Origin: Curtobacterium oceanosedimentum
GTDB taxonomy: Bacteria; Actinomycetota; Actinomycetes; Actinomycetales; Microbacteriaceae
NCBI RefSeq assembly: GCF_020297365.1
Contig: NZ_JAIXIG010000003.1
Location: 75,823 to 139,822, forward strand
Length of the DNA: 64,000 bases
Direction of reading: 5' to 3'
The translations under genes and the position numbers were made by a program. Shown in pieces: positions 10,107-18,762 of the stretch; the first letter of the stretch is position 1; each line of letters starts with the position of its first letter. The notes under the pieces are model-generated. The model saw only the letters and a list, made by a program, of their open reading frames with translations, did no database searches and had not been told where the DNA came from.

Positions 10107-11683
10107 CGGATGGACCTTTCGGGGAGGGGGTGTTCGAGCTGGTGCGTGGGCATGGGTGTGGGCGTGGGGGCGTGGTCGACGTCGGAGACCGGCACGCTCG
10201 CACCGATCGGTGCGCCGGGACCCTGCCGACGGAAGAGTCCCGCGACACCGACGACGACCAGCGGCGGGAGCGCGTAGTAGAGGACGTTCTGCAGGATCGA
10301 GTACGAACCGACGATCCCCGGCTGGGTGACCCACAACGCGATGGTCGCCGCGGCGTACGATCCGGGAACGGTCCGGTTGCGGGTGCGGAGCCCGTCACTG
10401 CACGCGATGAGGACGCCGGAGACGAGACCGACCACGAGGACACCGGTAAGGCCGAAGGACAGGTAGCCCTCGAACCACGGCGGGACGAGCTGGTCGCGAC
10501 CGACGAAGCTGTGGTAGACGGCGTGGTTGAAGAGCGCGACGCCCGACTCGAGGCGCCAGGCGTCCGGGATGCCGGGGACCGGGCCGAGCAGCGTGAGGAC
10601 GAACGTCCGGAGGCCGAACGCCGCGTTCGCGTCGGCCCAGGGCATGGCACCGGACAACTGCATCGGATCGGCCGCGTAGACGAGCGCGGACTGCATCATC
10701 GGGACCAGCCCGACCTCGGGCGCTTCGAGGCCGGTCCGTTCGAGCCACAGTGTCGACCGCAGGGTGCCCGCCGTGACGAAGAAGGCGCCGAGGAGTGCGA
10801 CGACGAGTACCGACGGCCCGAGTCGGAGCCGCTTCGTGCCGCGATCGGCGAGGAGCAGCGCGAGGGCGATCACGGCGAACGCCATGGGAGCGCGGCGGAG
10901 CCCGTACGAACCGAGGGCGAACACGATGGAGCCGAGCAGGAGCGGCACGATCCACCACCACGTCCGGGCCGCGCGGTGTCGCGCGCGGATCGCCATCGCC
11001 AGCCCGAGGAAGAGCAGCGGACGCGTCAGTTCACCGAGGAAGGTGATGGGCCCCTTCGGCACGACGTCGTTCCCCTGGAGCCCGTCGATGTCGCCGGAGA
11101 GGAAGGACTGCACCGACGCGACGTCCGGGAAGCGGAGGACGAGCCCGACCAGACCGAGGACGATGAACACGCGGACCGGAGCGGACCCCGTGACCAGTGC
11201 GGGCACCCGGACCAGTCCGGCCGCACCGGCGGCACGGCCACCTGCACGGCCACGTCGGGCAGCGTGTGCGAGTCCGCCGACCGCCGCGCGCGTGACGACC
11301 ACGGACACTGCGAAGGCGAGACCGAGGAAGAGGACGAGCGTGGCGTCGCCGTGCGTCCCGGGCCGCCAGAAGAAGTTGGTACCCGATCCGAACCACTGGA
11401 TGATGACGGGAGCCACGTCCCCGCGGAGGACCTCCCACCCCAGGAACAGGGTGAGGCCGTCGACCCGCAGACCGGTCCTGGTGGCGCGGGAGACCTCGAC
11501 CCCGACGAGCACGACCAGTGCGTGGAGCAGCACGGGGAGCGCGAAGGCGCCGACCGGGCCACCGACCGTGGCTGCCTGCGCGAGCGAGAGCACGGCACAG
11601 ACGACGGCTGTACCCCGCAGGAGCCAGTGCAGCGTCGCGCGGCTGCTGCGCACGAGGTCGAGTTCGCGATCCACGGCACTCAC
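10103..11683 (-). CDS. Wzy-like polysaccharide polymerase / multispanning membrane protein
   Basis: It has 526 residues with about twelve hydrophobic segments and a large loop in the C-terminal half (MPWADANAAFGLRTF, then an amphipathic stretch and GRDQLVPPWFEGY), the shape of O-antigen/EPS polymerases. GTG 11683 overlaps the flippase stop (GTGA). Position between flippase and glycosyltransferase supports a role in polymerising repeat units outside the membrane. These polymerases share little sequence, so the call rests on topology and context. Confidence 0.7.
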   Translation of the reverse strand: MSAVDRELDLVRSSRATLHWLLRGTAVVCAVLSLAQAATVGGPVGAFALPVLLHALVVLVGVEVSRATRTGLRVDGLTLFLGWEVLRGDVAPVIIQWFGSGTNFFWRPGTHGDATLVLFLGLAFAVSVVVTRAAVGGLAHAARRGRAGGRAAGAAGLVRVPALVTGSAPVRVFIVLGLVGLVLRFPDVASVQSFLSGDIDGLQGNDVVPKGPITFLGELTRPLLFLGLAMAIRARHRAARTWWWIVPLLLGSIVFALGSYGLRRAPMAFAVIALALLLADRGTKRLRLGPSVLVVALLGAFFVTAGTLRSTLWLERTGLEAPEVGLVPMMQSALVYAADPMQLSGAMPWADANAAFGLRTFVLTLLGPVPGIPDAWRLESGVALFNHAVYHSFVGRDQLVPPWFEGYLSFGLTGVLVVGLVSGVLIACSDGLRTRNRTVPGSYAAATIALWVTQPGIVGSYSILQNVLYYALPPLVVVGVAGLFRRQGPGAPIGASVPVSDVDHAPTPTPMPTHQLEHPLPERSIR

Positions 11684-13005
11684 GCGACAGGCTCCGGAGC
11701 CTGCAGACGCCTGACGACCCCGACGAGCCGCGCGGTGATGCCCGCGAGGTTCGCGACGACCGTCACGAGCACGACGGCGACGACCCCGGCGGTCCCCGTG
11801 TCCCCGGCTGTCCCGACGACGACGAGGAGCACCCCCACCACGGTCACGACGAAGCTGACTCCGTCGGCCACGACCCAGGTCCGCCACAGCCGACGAGCGA
11901 CGCACACCTGCCCGAGTCCGATCAGCACTGCGCGCAGGGACGCAGCGGTGAGGACGACGGCGAGCGTGCCCCACAGCCCGTCGTAGCGCGCCACGAGCCC
12001 CGGGAACGCGGTGACCAACACCACCGCCGCTGCACCGGAGCCGACGACCGACAGGACGGCGAGCATGCCGACGAACGAACGCGGGGTCCAGTGGTTCCGT
12101 CCGGGGTCGGGTGCAGCGAGTTGACCGATGACCGTCTTCCCGAAGTACTGCGGCGCGAGGGTGACGACCGAGGCGAAGCGCAGCGCGACGCCGTACACAC
12201 CGAGGCCGACCGGACCGCCGAGGATCCCGATGGCCCAGAGCACGGACCAGTTCGCGGCCTGACCGAGCAGGTTGGCCGTCAACCCGGCGGCGAGGCCCTC
12301 CCTCGCCGCGATGGAGCCGGAGACGTCCTCCTGCAACTCGACGCCTGCGGTCCAGGACCGGGACGCTGCGAGCCCGAGCAGCAGGACGGCGACCACGGCG
12401 TCCACGGCGAGGAGGCCGACGACGGCCCACCAGGGCCCGGCGGTCGTGCCGAGGAGGAGGGCCAGGGTGGCCCCTGCCACCGCCCGGCCGGCGTCGACCC
12501 AGGACGCCGTCCGGTAGCGGCCGGACCCGGCGAGGACGGCGACGACCATCTCGCCGAGCGGGAGCGCGGCGCTCATCACACCCGTGAGCACCAGGACGGG
12601 GAGCGCACCGTCCTGGTTCCCGACGACGAGCCGTGCTCCCACCGGGACCGCGACCGCAGAGACGAGCAGGTTTCCGAGCAGCGCTCTCCGACGGGCGCGG
12701 AGGAGCATGAGCACGAGCACCGGGAAGCTCTCGACGCCGTTCCGGACGGCGCGGGCGGTGCTCGCGTTCGCGGACGCCCCCATGGTCGACGCGGTGATGC
12801 TGGCGACGCCCAGGACGAGCACCTGGAGCGAGGCGAACCGACCGTAGTCCGCGGGCGTGACCAGGAGCGCCAGCCACGCGAGGACCGCGAACTGTGCGCC
12901 CCGGCCGAGCAGGGCGGGTGCGGTGACGATCGCGAGGTGCACGGATCGCCTCGTCAGGGCTGCTGCGTTCGGCTCGGCCACCGGGCCCCTTCCGTCGTCG
13001 TCCAC
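11680..13005 (-). CDS. Wzx-like polysaccharide flippase (MOP superfamily)
   Basis: It has 441 residues and about twelve membrane segments, as in oligosaccharide flippases that move undecaprenyl-linked repeat units across the membrane. The first helix pair (LAIVTAPALLGRGAQFAVLAW) and the following YGRFASLQVLVLG resemble the N-terminus of such proteins. The start is GTG 13005, with no clear ribosome site, 31 bp from the divergent glycosyltransferase gene. It is the first gene of a three-gene overlapping set with the polymerase and a glycosyltransferase. Confidence 0.75.
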   Translation of the reverse strand: MDDDGRGPVAEPNAAALTRRSVHLAIVTAPALLGRGAQFAVLAWLALLVTPADYGRFASLQVLVLGVASITASTMGASANASTARAVRNGVESFPVLVLMLLRARRRALLGNLLVSAVAVPVGARLVVGNQDGALPVLVLTGVMSAALPLGEMVVAVLAGSGRYRTASWVDAGRAVAGATLALLLGTTAGPWWAVVGLLAVDAVVAVLLLGLAASRSWTAGVELQEDVSGSIAAREGLAAGLTANLLGQAANWSVLWAIGILGGPVGLGVYGVALRFASVVTLAPQYFGKTVIGQLAAPDPGRNHWTPRSFVGMLAVLSVVGSGAAAVVLVTAFPGLVARYDGLWGTLAVVLTAASLRAVLIGLGQVCVARRLWRTWVVADGVSFVVTVVGVLLVVVGTAGDTGTAGVVAVVLVTVVANLAGITARLVGVVRRLQAPEPVA

Positions 13006-13010
13006 CTGAG

Positions 13011-13033
13011 CATATCACGTGATATGTCATACT
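13011..13033. promoter_or_regulatory. 16-bp perfect palindrome in a 31-bp divergent promoter region
   Basis: CATATCACGTGATATG (13011-13026) is a perfect palindrome between the flippase gene and the divergent glycosyltransferase gene. CATACT (13028-13033) fits a plus-strand -10 box 6 nt before GTG 13040. The 11-mer ATATCACGTGA inside it also occurs at 3236-3246. An operator role is inferred. Confidence 0.55.
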
Positions 13034-13036
13034 TGA

Positions 13037-13840
13037 GTGGTGAACGCCAGTGCGAAGGTCTCCGTGATCATCCCGACCATCGGGGTCGACGAGTGGTTGG
13101 TCGCCGCCGTCGAGTCGGTCCTCCCCACTGCGGCTGACGACGCCGTCGACGTGCTCGAGGTGGTCGTCGTCCTCGACGGCGCTCCGGCCGACGCGACGGT
13201 GCCGACGCATCCGCTCGTGCGGGTCGTGCGGCTGCGAGAGCGCGTCGGTTCGGCGGCGGCGATCAACGCCGGTGTCCGCATCGCGAGCGGGACCTACATC
13301 GCGCGAGTCGACGCGGACGACCTCGCCGTTGCCGGACGGATCCGGTCGCAGGTCGCCGTGCTCGACCGTCGCGCCGACATCGCGGTCGTCGGGACGGCGG
13401 CAACCGTCATCGGACCGGACGGCGCCGAGCTCGGTGCCGTCGACCACCCTGCGGGCGAGGACATCGGAGCCGAGCTCCTGCGGAGGAACGTGCTCGTGCA
13501 CTCCAGTGTCCTGATGCGGCGATCGGCCCTCGAAGCCGTCGGCGGGTACGACACGAGGTGCGTCCGCATGCAGGACTACGACCTGTGGCTGCGGCTCGCC
13601 ACCGTGGGGAAGGTCGCGAACCTGCCGGAACGACTGACGTGCTACCGCGCGCACCCGACCCAGCACAGTCGGAACACGAACCCCTTCAGCCCCTCTGCCG
13701 CTCGGATCCGCGCCTCCCGCCGGGCGCTTGCACGACACCTCGGCGTGCACCCGGTCGTGCAGCTCGTGCGCGACGCCGTGTGGACGGCATCGCAGGCTGC
13801 TCGGCACTGGGGCCTCCGCCGCCCCGGCCACCTCCGCTGA
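13037..13840 (+). CDS. Glycosyltransferase family 2
   Basis: A GT-A fold transferase of 267 residues, predicted to add a sugar to the polysaccharide repeat unit. It opens with VSVIIPTIGVDEW and carries the metal-binding DxD (RVDADDLAVAGR) near residue 95 and the acceptor-side motif MQDYDLWLRLA. Two GTG codons, 13037 and 13040, are possible starts; the second lies exactly 6 nt after CATACT and suits a leaderless mRNA. No Shine-Dalgarno is seen. It begins a short plus-strand unit with the next glycosyltransferase. Confidence 0.87.
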   Translation: MVNASAKVSVIIPTIGVDEWLVAAVESVLPTAADDAVDVLEVVVVLDGAPADATVPTHPLVRVVRLRERVGSAAAINAGVRIASGTYIARVDADDLAVAGRIRSQVAVLDRRADIAVVGTAATVIGPDGAELGAVDHPAGEDIGAELLRRNVLVHSSVLMRRSALEAVGGYDTRCVRMQDYDLWLRLATVGKVANLPERLTCYRAHPTQHSRNTNPFSPSAARIRASRRALARHLGVHPVVQLVRDAVWTASQAARHWGLRRPGHLR

Positions 13841-13875
13841 CACCCCATCCCCTCGACAGCACCCCAGGAGAACCC

Positions 13876-15063
13876 ATGTCCCGCCCACGCTCCGGCACCC
13901 TCATCGTCAAGACGGACATCGCCCTCGACGTGATGCTGCGCGACCAGCTCCGCTACCTCGCGACGACGCCGCTCGCCCCCGTCCGGACCGCTTCGGACGA
14001 CACCGGCCGTGTGGACCGCATCCGCGAGCGCGAAGGGATCGACATGCACGTCCTCCCCCTCGAGCGGGATCCCGCCCCGCTGAACGATCTCCGGAGTCTC
14101 GTCCGACTCGTCCGACTCATGCGCCGACTCCGGCCGTACCGGGTCGTCTACGGGACCCCCAAGGCCACCCTCCTCGCCGGCATCGCTGCGAGGGTCTGCC
14201 GGGTCCCGGTCCGCATCCAGGTCCTGCACTGCCTCCGGCTCGAGACCACGACCGGCGTCTTCCGGCGGTTCCTGCTCGAGACCGAACGCCTGGCGCTCCG
14301 GCTCGCGACGCACACCGTCGCGGTCAGCGTCGGGCTCCGCGACCGTCTCGGGGAGCTGGGGGTCGACGTGTCCGGCATCGACGTCATCGGGAAGGGGTCG
14401 GTCGTCGGCGTGGACGGCGCCCGCGCCCGCCGCATCGGTGCCGATCGGTCCCTCCGGACCTCCCAGCGGGAGCGTCTCAGGGCGGCGGAGGACGAGGTCG
14501 TCGTCGGGTTCGTCGGAAGGGTCACGCGCGACAAGGGCATCGAGGAACTCGTCCGGGCTGTCGGGGCACTCCGCGAACGGGGCGTCGCCGCTCGCCTGGC
14601 GCTGATCGGCCCGGACGAGGGCGCTGAACACCTCGCGGTCGACGTCCGCGCTGCGCTGGACGCCCCGTGGGTCACCCGGACGGGCAACCTGTCGGACCCG
14701 GCCGAGGTCTTCGCGGCCTTCGACGTCTTCTGCCTGCCGTCCCACCGCGAGGGCCTGCCGACCGTCGTCCTCGAAGCGTGGGCGACGGGCATCCCGGTGG
14801 TCGCGACGTCGTGCACGGGGATCGCCGACCTCGTCCAGGACGGCTCGACCGGACTGTTGGTCGAGACCGGCGACGACCGCGCGCTGGCCGAGGCCCTGCA
14901 GCGCGTGCTCGATGACGCGGCGCTGCGGGACAGGATCTGCCGCGCCGCCCGCGCTGAGGTCGACGAGCACTTCGACCGTCCGGGCGTGTGGGAGCGCTGC
15001 GCCCGCTACTTCCTCGACGCCCGTCCACGTCAGCGCGCCCGCACGGGTGGCTCCGACCGGTGA
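13876..15063 (+). CDS. Glycosyltransferase family 4
   Basis: It has 395 residues and a GT-B fold. The donor domain begins at VVVGFVGRVTRDKGIEELV and contains the E-x7-E motif (EGLPTVVLE) followed by AWATGIPVVATSCTG. The N-terminal half contains VVYGTPKATLLAGIAARV, as in WcaI/PglA-like enzymes. CCAGGAG lies 6 nt before the ATG. It follows the GT2 gene by 35 bp and overlaps the 3' end of the convergent galE gene by 34 bp. Confidence 0.87.
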   Translation: MSRPRSGTLIVKTDIALDVMLRDQLRYLATTPLAPVRTASDDTGRVDRIREREGIDMHVLPLERDPAPLNDLRSLVRLVRLMRRLRPYRVVYGTPKATLLAGIAARVCRVPVRIQVLHCLRLETTTGVFRRFLLETERLALRLATHTVAVSVGLRDRLGELGVDVSGIDVIGKGSVVGVDGARARRIGADRSLRTSQRERLRAAEDEVVVGFVGRVTRDKGIEELVRAVGALRERGVAARLALIGPDEGAEHLAVDVRAALDAPWVTRTGNLSDPAEVFAAFDVFCLPSHREGLPTVVLEAWATGIPVVATSCTGIADLVQDGSTGLLVETGDDRALAEALQRVLDDAALRDRICRAARAEVDEHFDRPGVWERCARYFLDARPRQRARTGGSDR

Positions 15064-16124
15064 ACGAGGACGGCCCGCTCGGTCCTTGGGTGACCGAGCG
15101 GGCCGTCGCGTGCCCCGCCGTCGTCAGGTCGTGAGCAGTGCCGCGCCGTGGATGCGCGCCACGCGGACTCCACGGCGTCGGCGACCGCGTGCTGCGCGGA
15201 CCAGCCGAGTTCTCGGTGGGCGCGAGTCGGATCCGCGACGACGATCGCCGGGTCACCGGCGCGGGGAGCACCATTGACCACCTCGATCCGTCGGCCGGTC
15301 ACGACTTCGGCAGCCTCGACGACCGAGCGGACGGAGGTGCCCGTACCGGTCCCGATGTTGAACGCACGCGCTCCGGGGACGGTCCGGACGTGGTCGAGCG
15401 CTGCGACGTGAGCGTGCGCCAGGTCGAGCACGTGCACGAAGTCGCGGACGCACGAACCGTCCGGTGTCGGCAGGTCGGTGCCGAAGACCCGGACGGGGTC
15501 GCCCTGCTGTGCGGCGCGGAGCACGATCGGGATGAGGTTCGCGACACCGTCGTCGGCGAGGTCCGGCCATCCGGTGCCGGCGACGTTGAAGTACCGGAGG
15601 TTGGCTGCGCGGAGTCCCCACGAGCGCGCGGCGTTCTCCGTCATCCACTCACCGATGAGCTTCGACTGCCCGTACGGGTTCGCCGGTGCGAGCGCGTGTT
15701 CCTCGGCGACGAGCGGCACGCTGGTCGGACCGTAGACGGCCGCCGACGACGAGAAGACCAGCTGCTCGACCCGGCATCGCTCCATCGCGGTGAGCAGGTG
15801 GACCAGGCCCCCGACGTTGCGGTCCATGTAGTGGGTGGGCCGCTCCACGGACTCGCCGACCTGCTTCATCGCTGCGAGGTGCACGACGTCGGTCACCCTG
15901 CGGCCGGACAGGAACGCCTCGAGCGACTCGAGGGCACCCGGTCCGGCGAGGTCGAGGCGGAGGTCGAGTGGTCCGTCGAGCCGCGCCGCAGATCCGGTGG
16001 AGAGGTCGTCCAGCGTGACGACGGTCTCGCCGCGCTGCCGCAGGACCCGAGCGACGTGCGAGCCGATGTAGCCGGCCGCCCCGGTGACGAGGACAGTGCG
16101 AGGAGCGGACGCAGTCGAAGGCAT
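15030..16124 (-). CDS. galE: UDP-glucose 4-epimerase
   Basis: It interconverts UDP-glucose and UDP-galactose, feeding the polysaccharide genes beside it. It has 364 residues. The NAD-binding GxxGxxG is TGAAGYIGSH near residue 14. SSSAAVYG and YGQSK supply the catalytic Ser/Tyr/Lys. The last 35 or so residues are low-complexity and are encoded across the terminator hairpin of the converging gene, so the usual GalE end may lie upstream. ATG 16124 stands 6 nt after TATTCT (16131-16136, minus strand), which fits a leaderless mRNA. Confidence 0.93.
   Translation of the reverse strand: MPSTASAPRTVLVTGAAGYIGSHVARVLRQRGETVVTLDDLSTGSAARLDGPLDLRLDLAGPGALESLEAFLSGRRVTDVVHLAAMKQVGESVERPTHYMDRNVGGLVHLLTAMERCRVEQLVFSSSAAVYGPTSVPLVAEEHALAPANPYGQSKLIGEWMTENAARSWGLRAANLRYFNVAGTGWPDLADDGVANLIPIVLRAAQQGDPVRVFGTDLPTPDGSCVRDFVHVLDLAHAHVAALDHVRTVPGARAFNIGTGTGTSVRSVVEAAEVVTGRRIEVVNGAPRAGDPAIVVADPTRAHRELGWSAQHAVADAVESAWRASTARHCSRPDDGGARDGPLGHPRTERAVLVHRSEPPVRAR
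15070..15106 (+). terminator. Strong hairpin after the glycosyltransferase gene
   Basis: ACGGCCCGCTCGGTC (15070-15084) pairs perfectly with 15092-15106 around a 7-nt loop, just after the stop at 15063. It lies inside the 3' coding end of the convergent galE gene. Confidence 0.75.
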
Positions 16125-16130
16125 GTGTTC

Positions 16131-16178
16131 AGAATACCAGTATCACATTCCGGTGGTCAGGCCTCGAGGCGCTACAGT
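16131..16178. promoter_or_regulatory. Divergent leaderless-type -10 boxes for galE and the ankyrin gene
   Basis: TATTCT (16131-16136, minus) lies 6 nt from the galE ATG. TACAGT (16173-16178, plus) lies 6 nt from GTG 16185. No ribosome site is seen on either side. Confidence 0.5.
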
Positions 16179-16184
16179 CGACCC

Positions 16185-17369
16185 GTGCGATGGAGTCGAG
16201 TGAACTGGCCCTCCGTTGGCTACGTCTCCCTCGAGGACTTCGACGGCCAGCGCGACCACGTGAGCCGACTGCTCGAGGACGCCCCGCCCACCGTCGCCGC
16301 GCTGCTGACCGTCACGTGGACCGACGCGCGGGTCGAAGGCTGGACCGTGGAGTCGGCGGACGCCGTCGTGGACCCGGACGACGACGACGCGACGACCCCC
16401 GTCGACCTGCCCGGCCACGGTGTGCCCGACCCGGTCGTGGTGCACGCCGACGTCGTGGTCCGGAACGACGAGGTCCTCGACACCCCGGACGGCCTGTGGC
16501 GCCGGTGGAACCACGCCAGGGTGTCGCTCCGCCTGCGCGACGCCGTCATCGACCCGCCGGGCATCGACCCCGCGGCGCTGCTCGCCGGTGACGCGCACGT
16601 CGCCCGGGGCGAGCTCGAGTACGTCAACGAACACGACGCCTGGGAGCTCCGCCTGCTCGTCTCCCCCGTCGGCGAGGTCGCGATCCGGTTCCGGGGCGTG
16701 CGGGTGTCGATCCGGAGCGTCGCCGAGTCGGTGTACGCAGGCCTCGGCGAGCGTCCAGCGCGGGGCTGGCACGGTCCGGTGCCGGACGGCTGGGTGGAGT
16801 ACGCGACCGAGGTCGTGCGGGCCGCGGCGTACGGCGACCTGGGTGGTCTGCACCTGGCCGACGACGCGAGCGACGTCGACGACGTCGACCAACGGTGGGG
16901 CTTCGCGCCGCTGCACGCCGCCGCGTGGTTCGACCGCCCCGAGATGCTCGAGGAACTCCTGCGTCGCGGGGCGTCGGTCCAGCTCACGGACACCGAGGGA
17001 CGCACGCCGCTGACGCTGGCGATCGACCGTGATGCACGGCGGGCGGTCGACGTGCTGGTCGCCGCGGGTGCCGACCTGGAGGCCCGGGACGGCGACGGTA
17101 ACTCCCCGATCGTCCGCGCCGCGTGGGGTGGGCACGCCGCGATCGTCCGTGCCCTCGCCGACGCGGGTGCGGACACCGGCGTCCGTGGGTCGCGGGGCGT
17201 CACGCTGCTCATCGCGGCGGTCGACTCGGGCGACGTCGACACGGTCCGCGCGGTGCTCGGACTCGACGTCGACCGCGGTGCCGAGGATGACGAGGGGTCC
17301 ACGGCCGCGGATCGTGCGGCGTTGCTCCGCGAGACCGCGGTCGCCGACCTGCTCGCCGCCGACGGCTGA
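16185..17369 (+). CDS. Ankyrin-repeat protein with an unrecognised N-terminal domain
   Basis: It has 394 residues. Residues 1 to about 205 match no family I recognise. From about 205 to the end there are about five ankyrin repeats, such as WGFAPLHAAAWFDRPEMLEE, GRTPLTLAIDRDARRAVDVL and GNSPIVRAAWGGHAAIVRAL, which bind other proteins. There is no signal peptide or membrane segment, so it is probably cytoplasmic. GTG 16185 is chosen because TACAGT ends 6 nt before it; the next GTG is 16200. It diverges from galE and shows no link to the neighbouring pathways. Confidence 0.8.
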   Translation: MRWSRVNWPSVGYVSLEDFDGQRDHVSRLLEDAPPTVAALLTVTWTDARVEGWTVESADAVVDPDDDDATTPVDLPGHGVPDPVVVHADVVVRNDEVLDTPDGLWRRWNHARVSLRLRDAVIDPPGIDPAALLAGDAHVARGELEYVNEHDAWELRLLVSPVGEVAIRFRGVRVSIRSVAESVYAGLGERPARGWHGPVPDGWVEYATEVVRAAAYGDLGGLHLADDASDVDDVDQRWGFAPLHAAAWFDRPEMLEELLRRGASVQLTDTEGRTPLTLAIDRDARRAVDVLVAAGADLEARDGDGNSPIVRAAWGGHAAIVRALADAGADTGVRGSRGVTLLIAAVDSGDVDTVRAVLGLDVDRGAEDDEGSTAADRAALLRETAVADLLAADG

Positions 17370-17444
17370 TCCTGCGGACCCGTCCTCAGCCGCTCAGAGC
17401 GCAGCGCGCACGGGTCCGAGGGCCGTGCGCCGGCGGGCCGCTCG

Positions 17445-17469
17445 CGTGGTGCGCCCGGGACGCACCACG
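17445..17469 (+). terminator. Hairpin after the ankyrin gene
   Basis: CGTGGTGCG and CGCACCACG pair perfectly around a 7-nt loop, 76 bp after the stop. Confidence 0.5.
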
Positions 17470-17485
17470 AGGCGGGCGTGACGGG

Positions 17486-17523
17486 GCGCGGCGGACGGGA
17501 GCAGGGCCTCCCGTCCGCCGCGC
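17486..17523. terminator. Palindromic terminator of the GGACGGGAG family
   Basis: A perfect 16-bp stem (17486-17501 with 17508-17523) with a 6-nt loop stands 19 bp after the GH1 stop on the minus strand. The GGACGGGAG/CTCCCGTCC core recurs at 28856, 51293 and 55763. Confidence 0.75.
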
Positions 17524-17542
17524 GTCTGCGGGGTCGACCGTC

Positions 17543-18736
17543 CTAGACGGCGACCGGCTCGAGGGCGTTCGCCTGCGCGACCCGCCCGTACCAGCGGGCG
17601 GAGTCCTTCGGCGTGCGCTCGAAGGTCTCCGGGTCCCACGCCACGAGCCCGAAGGTCGGGCGGAACCCGGAGGCCCACTCGTAGTTGTCGAGCAGCGACC
17701 AGTGCTGGTAGCCGAGCACCTGGATGCCGTCCTCGATGCAGCGGTGGATCCCCTCGAGGGCGCCCTGCGTGTAGGCGACACGACGGGAGTCGTCGGCGGT
17801 GGCGATGCCGTTCTCGGTGATCATCAGCGGGACGCCGCCGGAGAGCTCCCACGCGCTGCGGAGCCCGTCGGCCGAGGCCTCGGGGTAGAACTCCCAGCCG
17901 GTCAGGGTCGTCTCTTCCGTCTCGGCGACGGGCAGGGGCCCGTCCGGTCCGATGAACGTGCGGGTGTAGGCCTGCACGCCGAGGAAGTCGTCGCCGGCGG
18001 CCTGCTCGAGGTACCAGTCGTCGCGCGGGTACCCGTACTCGCGGAGCATCGCGTCCGCCCCGGGCTCGCCGTTGGACTTGAACGCCTGCGTCGCGACGGT
18101 CCACCCGGACTGGAGGCCCGACACCTGTCCCAGGACCTCGCGCGACCGCCGGTGGCTGGCCAGCAGGGCGTCGGCGACACCCAGGTCGGGGTTCGGCAGA
18201 CCGTAGGCGACCAGGTTCGCGGCGTCCTCGCCTCCGGCGAGCATCGCCGCGATGTTCGGCTCGTTGATCGTGCAGACGTAGCGGACGCCGTCCTGCACGA
18301 TCGGCAGCGCCGCCTCGGTGTAGCGGGCGAACAGGTCGGCCGCGTCGGGTGCGCGCCAGAAGCCGTCGCGCTCGAACCACCGCGGCACCGTGAAGTGCAT
18401 GAGGGTGACGATCGGCTCGATGCCGAACTCGTGGCAGGCGTCGACCATGCGGCGGTAGTGGTCGACCTCGGCACGGCTGACGAACCCGCGCTCCGGTTCG
18501 ATGCGGGCCCACTCGACGCTGAACCGGTACGAGTTCAGCCCGAGGTCGGCGGCGATGCGGATGTCGTCGCGGTAGCGGTGGTAGCTGTCGGCCGCGTCGC
18601 CCGAGGGTTCGACGATGGTGGTGTCAGGCTCGTGCTCGTGCACCCACCAGTTGCTGTTGACGTTGTTGCCCTCGATCTGGTGGGCGGCGGTGGCGGCACC
18701 CCAGAGGAAGCCGTCGGGGAACTGCAGGGTGGAGAT
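17543..18736 (-). CDS. GH1 beta-glucosidase, apparently with an ATC start codon
   Basis: This cytoplasmic retaining glycosidase is expected to hydrolyse imported beta-glucosides. It has about 397 residues. The family motif FPDGFLWGAATAAHQIEG is at the N-terminus, the acid/base Glu lies in TINEPN and the nucleophile Glu in MITENG. No ATG, GTG or TTG lies in a sensible place before FPDGFLWG. GAAAGG (18744-18749) is 7 nt before ATC at 18736, and the protein then reads [M]STLQFPDGF. It is the last gene of the beta-glucoside operon, 26 bp after the hydrolase gene. Confidence 0.88.
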   Translation of the reverse strand: MSTLQFPDGFLWGAATAAHQIEGNNVNSNWWVHEHEPDTTIVEPSGDAADSYHRYRDDIRIAADLGLNSYRFSVEWARIEPERGFVSRAEVDHYRRMVDACHEFGIEPIVTLMHFTVPRWFERDGFWRAPDAADLFARYTEAALPIVQDGVRYVCTINEPNIAAMLAGGEDAANLVAYGLPNPDLGVADALLASHRRSREVLGQVSGLQSGWTVATQAFKSNGEPGADAMLREYGYPRDDWYLEQAAGDDFLGVQAYTRTFIGPDGPLPVAETEETTLTGWEFYPEASADGLRSAWELSGGVPLMITENGIATADDSRRVAYTQGALEGIHRCIEDGIQVLGYQHWSLLDNYEWASGFRPTFGLVAWDPETFERTPKDSARWYGRVAQANALEPVAV

Positions 18737-18743
18737 GATGGTG

Positions 18744-18749
18744 CCTTTC
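18744..18749 (-). promoter_or_regulatory. Ribosome binding site supporting the ATC start of GH1
   Basis: GAAAGG on the minus strand is 7 nt from ATC 18736 and 4 nt from ATC 18739. No canonical start codon lies at a working distance. Confidence 0.55.
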
Positions 18750-18762
18750 GTGCGGGTTCGGG

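Noticed and set aside
10103-13888. A 1261-codon frame that could suggest a polymerase fused to an N-terminal domain
   Set aside because: The upstream part covers the flippase gene and the opposite-strand GT2 gene in the wrong frame. The true start is GTG 11683, overlapping the flippase stop.
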